A model generated the notes under the pieces. The model was not told the origin of the DNA, ran no database searches, and saw nothing but the letters and a program-made list of their open reading frames with translations. Of a stretch of 64,000 nt of DNA, positions 44,401 to 51,624 are shown piece by piece. Both the position numbers and the translations under genes were made by a program. This stretch comes from Plecoglossus altivelis (Eukaryota; Chordata; Actinopteri; Osmeriformes; Plecoglossidae), in NCBI GenBank assembly GCA_036571765.1, contig BROE01000001.1:10990288-11054287 (forward strand), given 5' to 3'. The number at the start of each line of letters is the position of its first letter. The stretch's first letter is position 1.

Positions 44401-47400
44401 CCAGCATACATCATGGTCTCCATACACCAAACAGAAACAGTGTGACAAACATTTGAATCCAATAAAAGTGGAAATATAAAACCAGATTGCCTACTAGACA
44501 ATGCTGAGTTTGTGAGAACATGCTCAGGCAATCACTGTGTACCCACTGTGGGTACTATCCGTTACACTTGTGGACATGCATGTACATCAACTCACCAGAG
44601 TATCACCTATCAGGTGACGAATATTCATCTTTAACATAATGATCTATTTTCTACTGCAGGCTAAGTAAAAATTTCACTCCTAAATGTTCCTAAAATGTTG
44701 TCAAATGTCCTACTGTACAGTATGCACAGTATACTACTGGCTAACTAAGAACAATAGTTTTTCCACTCGTTTAGTAGACGTGAGTGAATCTCTCCTCTGA
44801 TTGTTCGAGATCAAACGTGTTTGTGCGTGGTTGCTCACCAGGCGTGAGGTCCATGTTAGCCTTGTCATTGCAGCCTTGCAAGGAGTCCAGAGTGCGCGTC
44901 ACCTGGCTGGTGAAGTCCTCTCCCCCGTTGATGCACTCTCGCTGCAGGTGATGCCGCAGATCTGTGATGTCATACTCGTACCCGTCCAGGATCGGCGTTT
45001 CTCGGATGCTGAGCGTGCCGCTGGAGTTGTGGCCCTGGCCACGGGAGTTCCTGAGGCTCTCCCTGGCCTGGCCGCCCATGAGCACCGAGGGGATGTAGTG
45101 GATCTCGTTAGCCGCTTCGGCACTGGCGCTCTTCTGAGGCTGGGGAACGCGGCGGCGCTTGCACCAACGTCTGCGGGTGTAGAGAATGAGGACCAGGCAC
45201 AGGATGGACAGGAGCAAGGCAATCATGCCCCCCTGCAAACACAGAGACATACACAAACACAGACACACACAAACAGAGACACACACGTACACACAAACAG
45301 TTTGAAAACTTGTCCCTTCTTCACTTGGATTCCAAACAAAAAAATGTGCCCTGATTTCTATTCTAAGACTAACTCAAAAAATGTGTCAAAACAGTACTGA
45401 TGATTCATATATTTATATACAAAAGACAAAACCAATGCTGAAGAAAAATATAAGGTATCCTACTTCAACAGCAGAAGGCATACATAGGGAAAGTGCTTCA
45501 TCTGCTTGAACTGATTTTACATAAAGTCAAAAGTATAAGTAATTTACATTTTTGTTTGCCTGTTCTGCATAACCAAGGTTATTAAATTGAAAGTGTGATA
45601 TGGGTCACTAAAGCAGTAAAACAGTATGCACAGTGATCAAAAAGGACAATGGAATAATTTGTATATTGATTAAAACTTGAGTATTTATATTCAAAGAATG
45701 TGAATGAACTGAACTGCCTACATACAACAATCTAATGCTGGATTAGCCATCCGTAGAGCCTCTTACAGACAGGTTTAGCACAAGTCTATTTGGACAGATA
45801 CACTAATCATTGGGGGGGATACAGAACAAATACAATCGGCAGTCAACTGAATATATCAAATTTACCTTATCAAGCAATGTACTTAAAGCAAACCATAAAC
45901 TGAATACTAAGCTTGAAAGGAGAGGACAGGGTAAATGTGTAATAATGTTGCATATTGCAGTAAATCAAAGGGTGACCGAAGGAGACTGTCATTTCTTATA
46001 GAGCCAATATCCCTAAACCAAACATCAAAGACGACATAACTTCAGCCAGTAATCTACTTAGTACAAATGGAGACAATGTTTGAATAGTAGGGCACACCTA
46101 ATAGCTGGAATTGTGCCATATATCATCTGAATATACAGTACACACATGCCTTGTACAGAGCTACAGACCAAAAATTGCAATATACAAAATATATACTATG
46201 AAGTCTTTATTCACATTGACATCTTTTGAGTTCAGTTTCATGCCAGATAGTGTAACACGATCACAAAGGCAAAGTGCTGCTTTTGACGTCGAGCAGAAAA
46301 ATGTAAGAAGTCGATGTGAAGCTTGCAGAGGAGGGTAGAGACCACGGCAGAAAGGCCTCCAGCACAGAGAGGGGCAAAGGTGAGAGAGGACGTCATTCCA
46401 TCACTGCGGAGCGTGGAAGGAGAAGCACCACGTGTTGGGGGGTGCGAGAAGCTTTATATCATCGCACAGGGGTCACAAGACAACCCCATGTCGCAGAGCA
46501 CAGGGCCTGAGTTAGTACGTATGGCTGGATTATGCCCCGAAGGTTAGCAGTGCCTGTCCTGGTTGCCCCAGCACAGGCAAGTGTCAGTGATTTGTGTCTG
46601 ATCCTTCCAGCAACCAGCAGCAAGTGGAAGGACCTCAGCTGGGGATTAGTGTGTGACTACTTGGGCAGCTTGTATATTAGGCCGACGGCTGTATTCCGGC
46701 CCATCTGCAAAGGGCGTATGGCACGGGGCGGTTGGCCCTGGCAAGGAAGGAGCAGCAGTAATCAAAACCGGCTGAGTACTGTGAGCCTGGGCGAGCAGCT
46801 GGGTCGAGTACTTTGTCATGTTTCAAGAAACATGACGGCGTCGCGCGAGAAATGTGCCTCTTGGAATCCAGGTTGTCTTGAGGATGATGCCTGGGTTTCG
46901 AGACGAGCGGGAGGTTGTCATAGAGGGCTCCCATGCTCTGGAGAGGATATGGCAGGGATGAAGAGCAGTTCTGTCTTGTCTGGATCCAGTTACAAGTGGT
47001 AGGAGGACATCCATGAGTAGATGTCAGACAGACAAGCAGAGACTTTTCGGTTGACTCGGGGGGTAAATGGTTCAACATTTTGTTGGTTGACTTTATGTGA
47101 AATTGAAAGCTTTTCAAGAGGTAATGGACCTTTCCTCCAAAGGTTTTATGAATCTGACACAGTAAAAATGTTAATGTAAAATTTCCATTACACACTCAGC
47201 AGAGTTTTCCTATGGGAAATGGTTATTAATTTCATAAACTTAATCGATTAAATTCCATTTAGAATATTTAATGAAAACAAATCTGTCAGGCTTTTCTTAT
47301 TCAAACACAGCAGGTTTTGACTTATCCATCCATTTCTAAAACTGAACCAACCCAAGGACAGGATAGGGACTAATGAACAGGTTGATGTAAATGCTTTGTG

Positions 47401-50400
47401 TAAGTGTGAGTCTCATTCTTGCTGTAAGCTAAACATACAATCCACGGGAACAGAAAGTTCAGAACTAAATTTAAAGTAACAAAATTATTCGTTCACCCTG
47501 AGGGCAATCAGCGTCAGCACAAAGCATGCCACCTGCTAAACCTGCCATACAAAAATGTAGAAATTGCTATAATATAAAAATGTTGTTAAGATTAAATCAA
47601 GTCGAATTGTATTTATACAGCCACTTTTTACAAGCAATGACACAGAGGGCTGCACCTAAACTAGTTTTAAACTTTCAAAGAGGAGAAATAAAATGAATTG
47701 ATTACTTGAACTGACTTGTAGGTTCCTTCCTGGTGGATGCATGAGTTTGTCTTGGATTGTGCATGATTAAGATCTGTTTTAAATCTATTGCACATATTAG
47801 ATGTTTAAAGCCATACCAGATGGCAATGGCAGAGACTCAGACTTTCATAAATGGCAGGGTCTTTGCATGTCCGCTTTCCAGATAGGCCTTATTAGATCTG
47901 GATAACATTTGTGGAGTAAATTACAATGGTGAGAGGAAACTGTCCGTCCATCCGGGTGTGAGCAGTCATAAAACAAGGTATTATCAGGCACTTACAGCAC
48001 AAGCACAGGCTTCAGAGGATGCGCCTAGAGGAAAAGAGGTCGCTTATAAATCGAAAGCTGGTCAAGACTTAACCACTTCCTGATTTTCTTTATTATGTTT
48101 TTCAAGGAAGGGATTATCGTGCATGTCTTCAAGAGACCATATCTCTTACCGTATTTCATTTTGCTATAACGTCCGCTTGTCCGTGATACTAGAAAATAAA
48201 AAGAATCTTCCTGATGTTTCTGCATTCTCTTTTAGAGTAGAGGACTGTCAAGTTATCAGAAACCCAAGCAGATCCTTCCCTTCTGAGAGACAAGTTAGTA
48301 AGCTCAGAGAACACTGCGGCTAGTTTAGCACTACGTATGTGACATCGCCTAAAGGGGTATATTCAGATGTATAGATGGGAAATAAATATAAAAAAACAGA
48401 AACTGAAAAGTCAGAAATATGGATTTATGAATTCAGACAGACAGAGCTGGGGGAATAGTCTGAGACTTTAAGCCAAGGGAAACAGCAACAGATTAGGGCA
48501 TGAGCCACTGTCAACCCACATCTGTGAAGCGCACAATAAAATGGGCCATTTGCTTGTTTCTTATCAAACCTAAATCCCCTCTTTAAAATTCAATCAAGTT
48601 CATGTACTTCACAACCTCTTAGAAGATCATCAGAGTCATAACCTGTCCTTTCTGTTTTGAGGAGGGTTGCAATTCTTGAACTGATTAAAAAATGCTCTGA
48701 TCCATACTATTGTCAACATGCCAGACCTTTTTAGATGCTATATCATATCTGTGGTATTATGTCAGATTTGTTCAAATATGACAGATCAATCTATACTGTA
48801 TATCATTTGCTTACTTAATTCCACATTCTAATTGGAATGGTAATGTGTTGAAGACCACCCTGTGTCTTAACCTATCCGATCCGCTTCTCATCCATCAATG
48901 TCATTCCTAAAATACATGAGAAATGTGCTCTTAGGAAAGGCCTCCATAGGCGGTGACGCATTGTGAGAAAAACAATGGCTATTTTATCTTGCTGGCACTG
49001 CCTCTTTCTCTGGGCCTGCGAGAGATGAGACGTGTGTTTCAACTGGCAGACCCTCACCTGTGGTGAAACGCTTGGTACACAAGGTGACTCATCTATTATA
49101 GATGTTCAAGCAGGGCAGCAGAGGAGACACTGGTCACCTTGTGGTAGGTGGCAGAACAAAAGGAAGCTCCAGCATACTGTTGTAGCATCATCGAAACTGC
49201 AACACAACAGTGTCTACTTCATCATTACTGTTCCTTCAATAGAGGCAGACAAACACGTACTGATTTCCAGTTCGTACTTTTGTTTCTAAATGCTCAATCT
49301 GTGCCTCTCCATTACACGTGGTTGAGTTAAATAGTACAACAAACAGTACAGTAGCTGTGTGAAATGACAGCTGGTTTAGGTCAAATAAGACAGATCCTTG
49401 CTTTGGACACAAAAAGACGAATTTGGTGCAGTTCACTGCACTTGATTCACCGTGGGATCAAGCCCTAGATATGTCTGGCCTCATTTCAAGCTTATAAGGA
49501 TGGACTTGTTCATCCAAGAGCCTTTAACTGCTGCACGGCAGGTTTGGCAGCCGGGCAATGACCTGTGCCCGACAGGCTGCAATGGCCACATGGAAACCTA
49601 ACTGGGCTGGCTGTTGATTTCCTAGAGTCCGAATCGTATGGCAAATATTGGAATATGGCTCTGTAACATATGGGGTTTAGAGAGGGAGCGTCAGAGGGAA
49701 AGAGAGGGAAGGAGAAAAAATAAGTGGAGAAAGAAAGAAAAACAAAGAAAGAAAGAAAGAAAGAAAGACAGAAAAAAGAAAGAGAAAGAAGGAAATAAAA
49801 GACAGAGAGAGAAAAGAACGAGCAAACAAAAAAACTGAAAGAAAAGAAAGAATAACAGAGAGCTGACGTTGGTGTCCCCAGGAACCTTGTATTTACCAGG
49901 AGCCGATGAAGTGACACGATGCTGGATTTCCAGAGCGGCCCTCCAACAGAGCCGCAAGCTGCAGAGGGGACAGAGAGGGCCGAGGGCTCCACGGCAACAC
50001 AGCGGCCATCTGTTGCTAGGTCTGTCCTATCTGCATGCTAATCCTTCTTCATCCACACCTCGACAAGAGAGCTTTGTGGCTGTTATCGCCAAGAACCTTT
50101 TAAGAAGGGATGACCGCGTCAGGAACGATGAAAAAGAAATGAGATCTTTTGGCCAAACTCAGAACGATGTGCACGGAATACAAATCTTTGTTCTATTTTC
50201 AGTGGTCTTGTTTGACGTTTGATAACGGAGGAACAGCATCGATGCAAGACTCAAGGTCAGGCTGTCATTTGACATTCAGCCTGTGAACATACAGGAACAT
50301 TACCCTCTATACAATGGATCTTGCTTTGGGCAATATTTCTGAAGCTGACTAATCATATAAAAATTCTATTTGCATATTCCTTATATGAAATGTATCCAAT

Positions 50401-50988
50401 CCATCACAGAGAGGTTGTAACATATTTGGGATGTAAAAGGGCAACTGAAAGTAGGGTTGGGATGTTGCATATCAAAGAACTAATAACAGCATATTCCCCC
50501 AGGCTGTGGAAAAACCCGGCCATTATCGTGAAAAATCTTTAGGATTTATCATTTACCATTTCTATACACAAGATATGATGCAGCTGGCATTTGTGCAGCA
50601 GGAGTTTAGAGGTTATGCATAAAATATCCAGAGCCAAGAGAGAAATCTGCGCAACGTAAGCAAGCAATCTATTTAGGCTTCAGTTGTTAGCCTTAGTGTC
50701 TTCTCTGAATGGAGGATGCGTTCCCCTTCTGACGTCATTCCTGTGCCCACCCCGCCCCCACCCCCCTTCTCATGTTTAACAGATGACTTCAGGACAGTAC
50801 CATGACCGAGATGTGAAGGATGCGTAATTCCTCCTCCGCTGAGTCGCTGGCAGGGTCTTCGGTGGGGGACTGGCCAGGGAGGTTGACGCTGCCGTCCTGG
50901 TGGTGGATGTGAAAGAGAAGAGTGCCGTTCTCCAGCCACTGCTGCCTCCATCGAACGAGGGGAATATCCTCCGAGTTCCCAGAGATCT
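5059..50988 (-). CDS. astn1: astrotactin-1 (astn1), partial gene: 15 internal coding exons
   Basis: This entry spans all recognised coding exons, joined from high to low coordinates. The spliced frame is 2391 nt, begins two bases into a codon and ends one base into a codon, and has no internal stop. The product matches vertebrate astrotactin-1 as I recall it along its whole length: N-terminal region, membrane segment 1, cytosolic loop, membrane segment 2, three EGF-like modules and most of the MACPF domain. Astrotactins are neuronal two-pass membrane proteins. In mammals ASTN1 supports neuron-glia adhesion during migration, and the paralogue ASTN2 regulates surface trafficking. I chose astn1 over astn2 because near-identical stretches occur in the N-terminal region and in the loop after membrane segment 1. 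All introns follow GT-AG. The first exon and the C-terminal exons (rest of MACPF, FnIII, C-terminal domain) are missing because the window ends. The paralogue call needs a phylogeny. Confidence 0.93.
5248..6786 (-). other. Intron 15
   Basis: 1.5 kb between two MACPF exons. AT-rich, with no recognisable coding sequence, repeat or RNA gene. Confidence 0.85.
6787..6891 (-). CDS. astn1: astn1 exon 15: MACPF domain
   Basis: A 105-nt phase 1-1 exon. The peptide is GMVNYSEVSGYPLIQNWRLR then SILYHVKLNQWVLSQ, matching mammalian GMVNFSEVSGYP and YHIKLNQ. NYS is a sequon. The acceptor is gtgtttcag|GGATGG and the donor is CAAG|gtatcc. It follows a 9.2-kb intron, the largest complete one in the window. 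Confidence 0.95.
7518..7680 (+). repeat. GA-rich purine tract
   Basis: About 160 bases, mainly GAGA, GAAAGAGA and GAGAGC units on the plus strand, imperfectly repeated. The minus-strand 67-codon frame here (Ser/Leu-rich) is a low-complexity artefact. Confidence 0.88.
10127..10144. promoter_or_regulatory. Palindromic TTAATTAATT homeodomain-type site
   Basis: An 18-base imperfect palindrome, GTCAGTTAATTAATTGAC, inside a stretch with further ATTAAT motifs (about 10080-10265). TAAT cores are bound by homeodomain proteins. That this is a working enhancer is inference only. Confidence 0.25.
13621..13815 (+). mobile_element. 3' tail of a teleost retrotransposon (LINE/SINE type)
   Basis: This ends in ..TTTGTAAAAAGGGCTATACA followed by AATACATTTTGATTTGATTTG, preceded by AGTGAGTTTTTCCTTG and a GTGAAGCGCTCTTTGACA block. 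The combination, and the short TTTGATTTGA repeat at the end, are typical of the 3' ends of dispersed repeats in many teleosts. The left boundary is uncertain. A second copy of the tail, in reverse orientation, is at about 47589-47660 and aligns over some 60 bases, which supports calling it a dispersed family. Confidence 0.6.
16071..16198 (-). CDS. astn1: astn1 exon 14: MACPF domain
   Basis: A 128-nt exon. The peptide is QKNFARGVEQQLPDGMVVAS, then VPTEAQCHEELSDPVPDPEY and LT. It is more diverged from mammals than its neighbours but keeps NFARG, QQLPDG, the Cys and PDP in order. The acceptor is ctaatccag|GCAGAA and the donor is ACAG|gtatga. Phase is 2 in and 1 out. GC content is clearly higher than in the surrounding intron. 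Confidence 0.93.
16199..20016 (-). other. Intron 13
   Basis: 3.8 kb. It contains a short TA run (about 18085-18100), a T6-G12 homopolymer junction (18481-18498) and a possible conserved element (about 19380-19700). Nothing in it is recognised as coding. Confidence 0.8.
18481..18498 (+). repeat. T6-G12 homopolymer junction
   Basis: Six T followed directly by twelve G. Similar T-run/G-run junctions occur at 24871-24897 and 43592-43619. G runs of this length are prone to slippage and sequencing error. Confidence 0.8.
20017..20211 (-). CDS. astn1: astn1 exon 13: end of EGF-like 3 and start of MACPF domain
   Basis: A 195-nt phase 2-2 exon. The peptide is CIEDYKRGQDGRSCQPLSEA, then CTEGLDCGETADIPANQTVF, then GDLFYGYNNHTKEITSGQIL and KATFR. 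The first cysteines close EGF-like module 3. From about the ANQT sequon onward the sequence belongs to the MACPF region (FGDLFYGYNN corresponds to mammalian FGEMFFGYNN). NQT and NHT are potential N-glycosylation sites. The acceptor is atgttgtag|CTGTAT and the donor is TTCAG|gtaaat. Confidence 0.94.
20212..21428 (-). other. Intron 12
   Basis: 1.2 kb of AT-rich sequence between exons 12 and 13, with no recognisable element. Confidence 0.85.
21429..21595 (-). CDS. astn1: astn1 exon 12: EGF-like module 2/3 region
   Basis: A 167-nt exon. The peptide is CPPGLSPMKDGTGCYDHHIG, then IDCSDGFNGGCEQLCLQQLA, then PLEEDPTLYNIQMFCG. It finishes EGF-like module 2 and begins module 3 (NGGCEQLC). The acceptor is caactcttag|TGCCC and the donor is TGTGG|gtaaga. 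Phase is 0 in and 2 out. The open frame in the opposite direction and the other minus-strand frame here are shadows. Confidence 0.95.
21596..26899 (-). other. Intron 11
   Basis: 5.3 kb. Apart from a T-run/G-run junction (24871-24897) I recognise nothing. The 131-codon plus-strand frame at 23859-24254 has no known domain and no support. Confidence 0.8.
24871..24897 (+). repeat. T-run followed by G10
   Basis: Nine T, one C, seven T and ten G in a row. A low-complexity homopolymer junction. Confidence 0.8.
26900..27050 (-). CDS. astn1: astn1 exon 11: EGF-like module 2
   Basis: A 151-nt exon. The peptide is EELMISSSFDSLEVLLDSFG, then PVRDCTKDNGGCSRNFRCIS, then DRKLDSSGCV. The cysteine spacing with NGGC is the classic EGF-like pattern, completed by the first Cys of exon 12. 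The acceptor is ttctcttccag|AGAGG, with a good pyrimidine tract. The donor is TGTGTG|gtgagt. Phase is 2 in and 0 out. The match to mammalian ASTN1 is near identity. Confidence 0.96.
27051..30379 (-). other. Intron 10
   Basis: 3.3 kb, very AT-rich. It contains a perfect ATT microsatellite (29431-29468). Stretches around 27.5-27.7 kb and 28.1-28.25 kb look like unique, possibly constrained sequence, but no function can be read from them. Confidence 0.8.
29431..29468 (+). repeat. (ATT)n microsatellite
   Basis: About thirteen uninterrupted ATT units. Length polymorphism between individuals is likely. Confidence 0.95.
30380..30517 (-). CDS. astn1: astn1 exon 10: ectodomain
   Basis: A 138-nt phase 2-2 exon. 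The peptide is [20 protein letters not shown], then [20 protein letters not shown], then DAVDVR. This reproduces the mammalian ASTN1 segment between the first and second EGF-like modules almost without change. The acceptor is tctccctcag|GTTCAC and the donor is GTGAG|gtgagc. Confidence 0.95.
30518..32426 (-). other. Intron 9
   Basis: 1.9 kb with no repeat or RNA gene seen. The 31060-31340 part is unique and has several AATTAC/TAATAT-like motifs; conservation cannot be judged here. Confidence 0.82.
32427..32501 (-). CDS. astn1: astn1 exon 9: short ectodomain exon
   Basis: Only 75 nt, phase 2-2. The peptide is PWPYTIFQRGFDLVMGEQPS then DRIFR, matching the mammalian stretch following EGF-like module 1. 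The acceptor is cttgttag|TCCCTGG and the donor is TTCAG|gtagga. It was found by following the protein from exon 8 to exon 10 and is joined in frame to both. The exon is symmetric, so skipping it would remove 25 residues without a frameshift. Confidence 0.92.
32502..33858 (-). other. Intron 8
   Basis: 1.4 kb of AT-rich sequence with nothing recognised. Confidence 0.85.
33859..33943 (-). CDS. astn1: astn1 exon 8: end of EGF-like module 1
   Basis: An 85-nt exon with a peptide (G)DCLCLDGYMKDPVHKHLC followed by IRNEWGPNQG. CLC and the later Cys close the EGF-like module begun in exon 7. Mammalian ASTN1 has the same spacing. The acceptor is tgtcgtag|GTGATT and the donor is CAGGG|gtaagt (phase 1 in, phase 2 out). 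A second AG at the TAG inside CTAGAT could look like an acceptor, but using it would remove the conserved CLC residues and break the frame. It is too short and split to stand out as an open frame by itself. Confidence 0.93.
34450..34491 (+). repeat. (GT)n microsatellite
   Basis: About twenty GT units with two GA interruptions. Confidence 0.93.
36885..36990 (-). mobile_element. tRNA-derived SINE, short or degraded copy
   Basis: Read on the minus strand it has an A-box-like segment (TAGCTTAGCGGTT, 36964-36976), a B-box-like GGTTCTAATC (36924-36933) and the 3' motif CTTTGGATAAAAGTAGCTAA. These correspond to the usual fish SINE pattern of a tRNA head, GGTTCGAATC, and an end like CTCTGGATAAGAGCGTCTGC. 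The spacing between box B and the 3' motif is much shorter than in full-length copies, which suggests an internal deletion. The boundaries are approximate. Confidence 0.65.
37050..37217 (-). CDS. astn1: astn1 exon 7: juxtamembrane ectodomain and start of EGF-like 1
   Basis: A 168-nt phase 1-1 exon. The peptide is (G)SRFILLQGSQLDASDWLNPA, then QVLLYYQQNASGPWINELCG, then RRILDPCEHQCDPETG. NAS is a potential N-glycosylation sequon. The closing cysteines (CEHQCDPETG) are the first half of an EGF-like module completed by exon 8. The acceptor is gccccaaag|GGTCC and the donor is ACAG|gtacct. A tRNA-derived SINE lies only about 60 bases beyond the donor in intron 7. Confidence 0.95.
37218..38381 (-). 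other. Intron 6
   Basis: 1.2 kb with an A-rich patch near 37687-37720 and nothing else recognised. The minus-strand frame at 37969-38280 has no known domain. Confidence 0.83.
38382..38531 (-). CDS. astn1: astn1 exon 6: transmembrane segment 2
   Basis: The peptide runs (A)GSPRSPINK, then the hydrophobic stretch TTLTLISVISCVIGLVYSS, then HVSCGLNVRVILHVPEHLIA. The hydrophobic part is the second membrane span, which returns the chain to the extracytosolic side. The acceptor region reads caccagcag, a tandem NAGNAG site. Using the first AG starts the exon at 38531 (150 nt, extra Ala); using the second starts it at 38528 (147 nt). The donor is GATG|gtaact. With the first acceptor the exon is phase 1-1. 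Skipping it would keep frame but remove the second membrane span. The open frame continuing to 38317 past the donor is intronic. Confidence 0.95.
38532..39762 (-). other. Intron 5
   Basis: 1.2 kb (the 5' end depends on which exon 5 donor is used). AT-rich with no repeat recognised. Confidence 0.8.
39763..39870 (-). CDS. astn1: astn1 exon 5: cytosolic loop ahead of membrane segment 2
   Basis: The peptide is (A)GSTFLNPDGDSGTEADSEP then QLTFYTDPNRSRRRSR, matching the mammalian acidic stretch and Arg-rich end. The acceptor is tcccgcag|CGGGTT. The end given uses donor CGAG|gtatgc, which reproduces the mammalian junction and gives 108 nt. Two further donors in the same phase lie downstream. The one after 39751 (AACG|gtaatg) would add 4 codons. 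The one after 39721 (GGGG|gtaagg), the strongest by consensus, would add 14 codons rich in Gly, Asn and Ser. All three keep the frame, so the true 3' end or ends need transcript data. Confidence 0.9.
39871..43705 (-). other. Intron 4
   Basis: 3.8 kb. It contains a T-run/G-run junction next to exon 4 (43592-43619). The plus-strand frames at 41044-41394, 41938-42279 and 42532-42918 have no domain or splice context that I recognise. Confidence 0.8.
43592..43619 (+). repeat. T-run followed by G-run next to exon 4
   Basis: A T-rich run (with one A) followed by GGTG and nine further G. In the transcript (minus strand) this becomes a C-run then an A-rich run about 90-115 bases downstream of the exon 4 donor. 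Confidence 0.8.
43706..43855 (-). CDS. astn1: astn1 exon 4: cytosolic loop
   Basis: A 150-nt phase 1-1 exon. The peptide after the junction codon is SDNTKLSLMNKYKDSIIATS and continues through SPIDSN, LLPHNTSTSQRKR and LSSNTRG. Mammalian ASTN1 has the same order of motifs. The acceptor is tcaatcag|TAAGC and the donor is CGTG|gtgagt, a near-consensus site. The junction codon with exon 3 reads Val, where my memory of the mammalian protein has Gly. The segment is hydrophilic, basic and Ser/Thr-rich, as expected for a cytosolic linker. Because the exon is symmetric, skipping it would preserve the frame. Confidence 0.94.
43856..44838 (-). other. Intron 3
   Basis: 983 bases, the shortest intron here. 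No recognisable element. Confidence 0.88.
44839..45232 (-). CDS. astn1: astn1 exon 3: transmembrane segment 1 and cytosolic region
   Basis: At 394 nt this is the largest exon here. It opens with GGMIALLLSILCLVLILY, a hydrophobic membrane-spanning helix, followed directly by the basic stop-transfer run TRRRWCKRRR. The rest is the conserved cytosolic region, including KSASAEAANEIHYIPSVL, GHNSSGTLSIRETPILDGYE and a C-terminal part ending NMDLTP. The match to mammalian ASTN1 is near identity. The acceptor is gtttgcag|GGGGGC and the donor is CCTG|gtgagc (phase 0 in, phase 1 out). The exon is not a multiple of three, so skipping it would shift the frame. The intron side of the acceptor is unusually TG-rich. 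A 199-codon open frame on the opposite strand is only a shadow. Confidence 0.97.
45239..45300 (-). repeat. TG-rich tract at the exon 3 splice acceptor
   Basis: On the transcript strand this is a run of TGTGTG, TCTCTG and TTTGTGTG units ending in the acceptor gtttgcag. It takes the place of a normal pyrimidine tract. Confidence 0.75.
46320..47043 (-). mobile_element. Decayed non-LTR retrotransposon (L2/Rex1-like LINE), RT C-terminal part
   Basis: Minus-strand translation shows the usual order for the end of a fish LINE reverse transcriptase. SACLSDIYSWMSSYHL, a stop codon, then LDPDKTELLFIPA comes first, followed after frameshifts by FDYCCSFLA, RAIRPLQMGRNTAVGLIYKL and HLLLVAGRIRHKSLTLAC. In intact elements these read approximately WMSxHHLKLNPDKTELL, LDYCNSLLAG, RPLQxIQNAAARLV and LHWLPVAARI. 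At least two frameshifts and several stops make it a dead fossil. The 156-codon plus-strand and 172-codon minus-strand frames here are chance products of this relic. The assignment to clade is approximate. Confidence 0.82.
47589..47660 (-). mobile_element. Reverse copy of the retrotransposon-type 3' tail
   Basis: Minus-strand sequence GCTTGTAAAAAGTGGCTGTA then TAAATACAATTCGACTTGAT aligns with the tail at 13745-13812, including the preceding CATTG and the AGCxCTCT block. It is about 530 bases upstream, in transcript sense, of the LINE fragment, so it is not that element's own 3' end. Confidence 0.6.
49677..49862 (+). repeat. GA/GAAA-rich purine tract
   Basis: About 185 bases of purines on the plus strand, with a clean GAAA run near 49737-49768. 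In the transcript it is a long pyrimidine tract within intron 2. The 160-codon minus-strand frame (Phe/Leu/Ser-rich) is its artefact. Confidence 0.88.
50801..50988 (-). CDS. astn1: astn1 exon 2: N-terminal extracytosolic region
   Basis: The peptide starts EISGNSEDIPLVRWRQQWLE and ends EEELRILHISVM, almost identical to mammalian ASTN1. It precedes membrane segment 1, so it faces the lumen or outside. ENGT is an N-glycosylation sequon. The acceptor reads ..cccgacag followed by AGATCTCT, which leaves two acceptor choices two bases apart. The first (exon from 50988) gives a phase-1 intron; the second (from 50986) gives phase 0. I prefer the first because most neighbouring introns are phase 1, but exon 1 is needed to decide. 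The donor is ATG|gtactg. Length is 188 nt. Confidence 0.92.
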
Positions 50989-51613
50989 CTGTCGGGCAAA
51001 GCAGAATCAAAGATGTAATAGGACATGGTTTCCTCAGATGGTCCCATTGTACCTCTGCTGTTACACCAGAGGACAGAGTTGGGGAAGTGTTGATGGGTCA
51101 TGACATTTTCTTTTGACGTTGTTAAGTATAGCAAGCAGTTTATTCAGTGTGAACGCTTCCTCCTATTCCCACAACAGCCTTAAGGACCACAGCATGCCTG
51201 GTTAAAAACCTCAGCCCAAACCTCTTTTTAGCAACCAGTGCATAGTTTCCAGTCACATACATTTACAAAACGATACACTATCAACCTAACGTTTACCCAT
51301 TACCATTACCTGTGTGCATGCGTGAAGGTAACCAATATGTCTTCATTGTAATCTTGGTGCAAATGCTTTTTAATTGAATAAGTACACCAGAGTTTTATCA
51401 GACACAAACTGATGCCACTGAGCTGCAGTGGAGTGGGACCAGTAAATAAGATTAAGAGGCCTAGCTTTAACCCAAATGCAAATTATCTGACAAATGTGAC
51501 AGGGCACTTTTTATGGCGCTCTCCCTCGGGTCTGGTTCAGCATGAGAGCTTTATTAATGAGGCCCATCGCCTCCCTGCAAAGGCCCACCAACCAGCACCA
51601 AAATGGATCAAAG

Positions 51614-51624
51614 TAATTTGATTA
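51614..51624. promoter_or_regulatory. TAATTTGATTA, paired-class homeodomain P3-type site
   Basis: An exact match to the TAAT-YNR-ATTA pattern bound by dimers of paired-class homeodomain proteins. It sits in a unique stretch (about 51440-51640) that also holds TTTATTAATGAG. A match of this length can occur by chance, so function is unproven. Confidence 0.28.

Larger units (their letters stand above)
45233..50800 (-). other. Intron 2
   Basis: 5.6 kb. It holds a CA-rich tract abutting the exon 3 acceptor, a decayed LINE fragment (about 46320-47043), a reverse copy of the retrotransposon-type tail (47589-47660) and a GA-rich tract (49677-49862). The remainder is unremarkable. Confidence 0.82.

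Noticed and set aside
44801..45400. 199-codon open frame on the plus strand, the longest in the window
   Set aside because: It lies antisense to astn1 exon 3, whose minus-strand product is clearly astrotactin. The plus frame has no known domain and runs into a low-complexity Thr/Gln/His segment from the CA-rich tract.
46532..47195. Overlapping 156-codon plus and 172-codon minus open frames
   Set aside because: Both fall on a frameshifted LINE fossil. The conserved reverse transcriptase blocks occur in other or mixed minus-strand frames, so neither is a gene.
49510..49992. 160-codon Phe/Leu/Ser-rich open frame on the minus strand
   Set aside because: Most of it is the complement of the GA/GAAA purine tract. 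The apparent membrane-like composition is an artefact of TTT and TCT codons.
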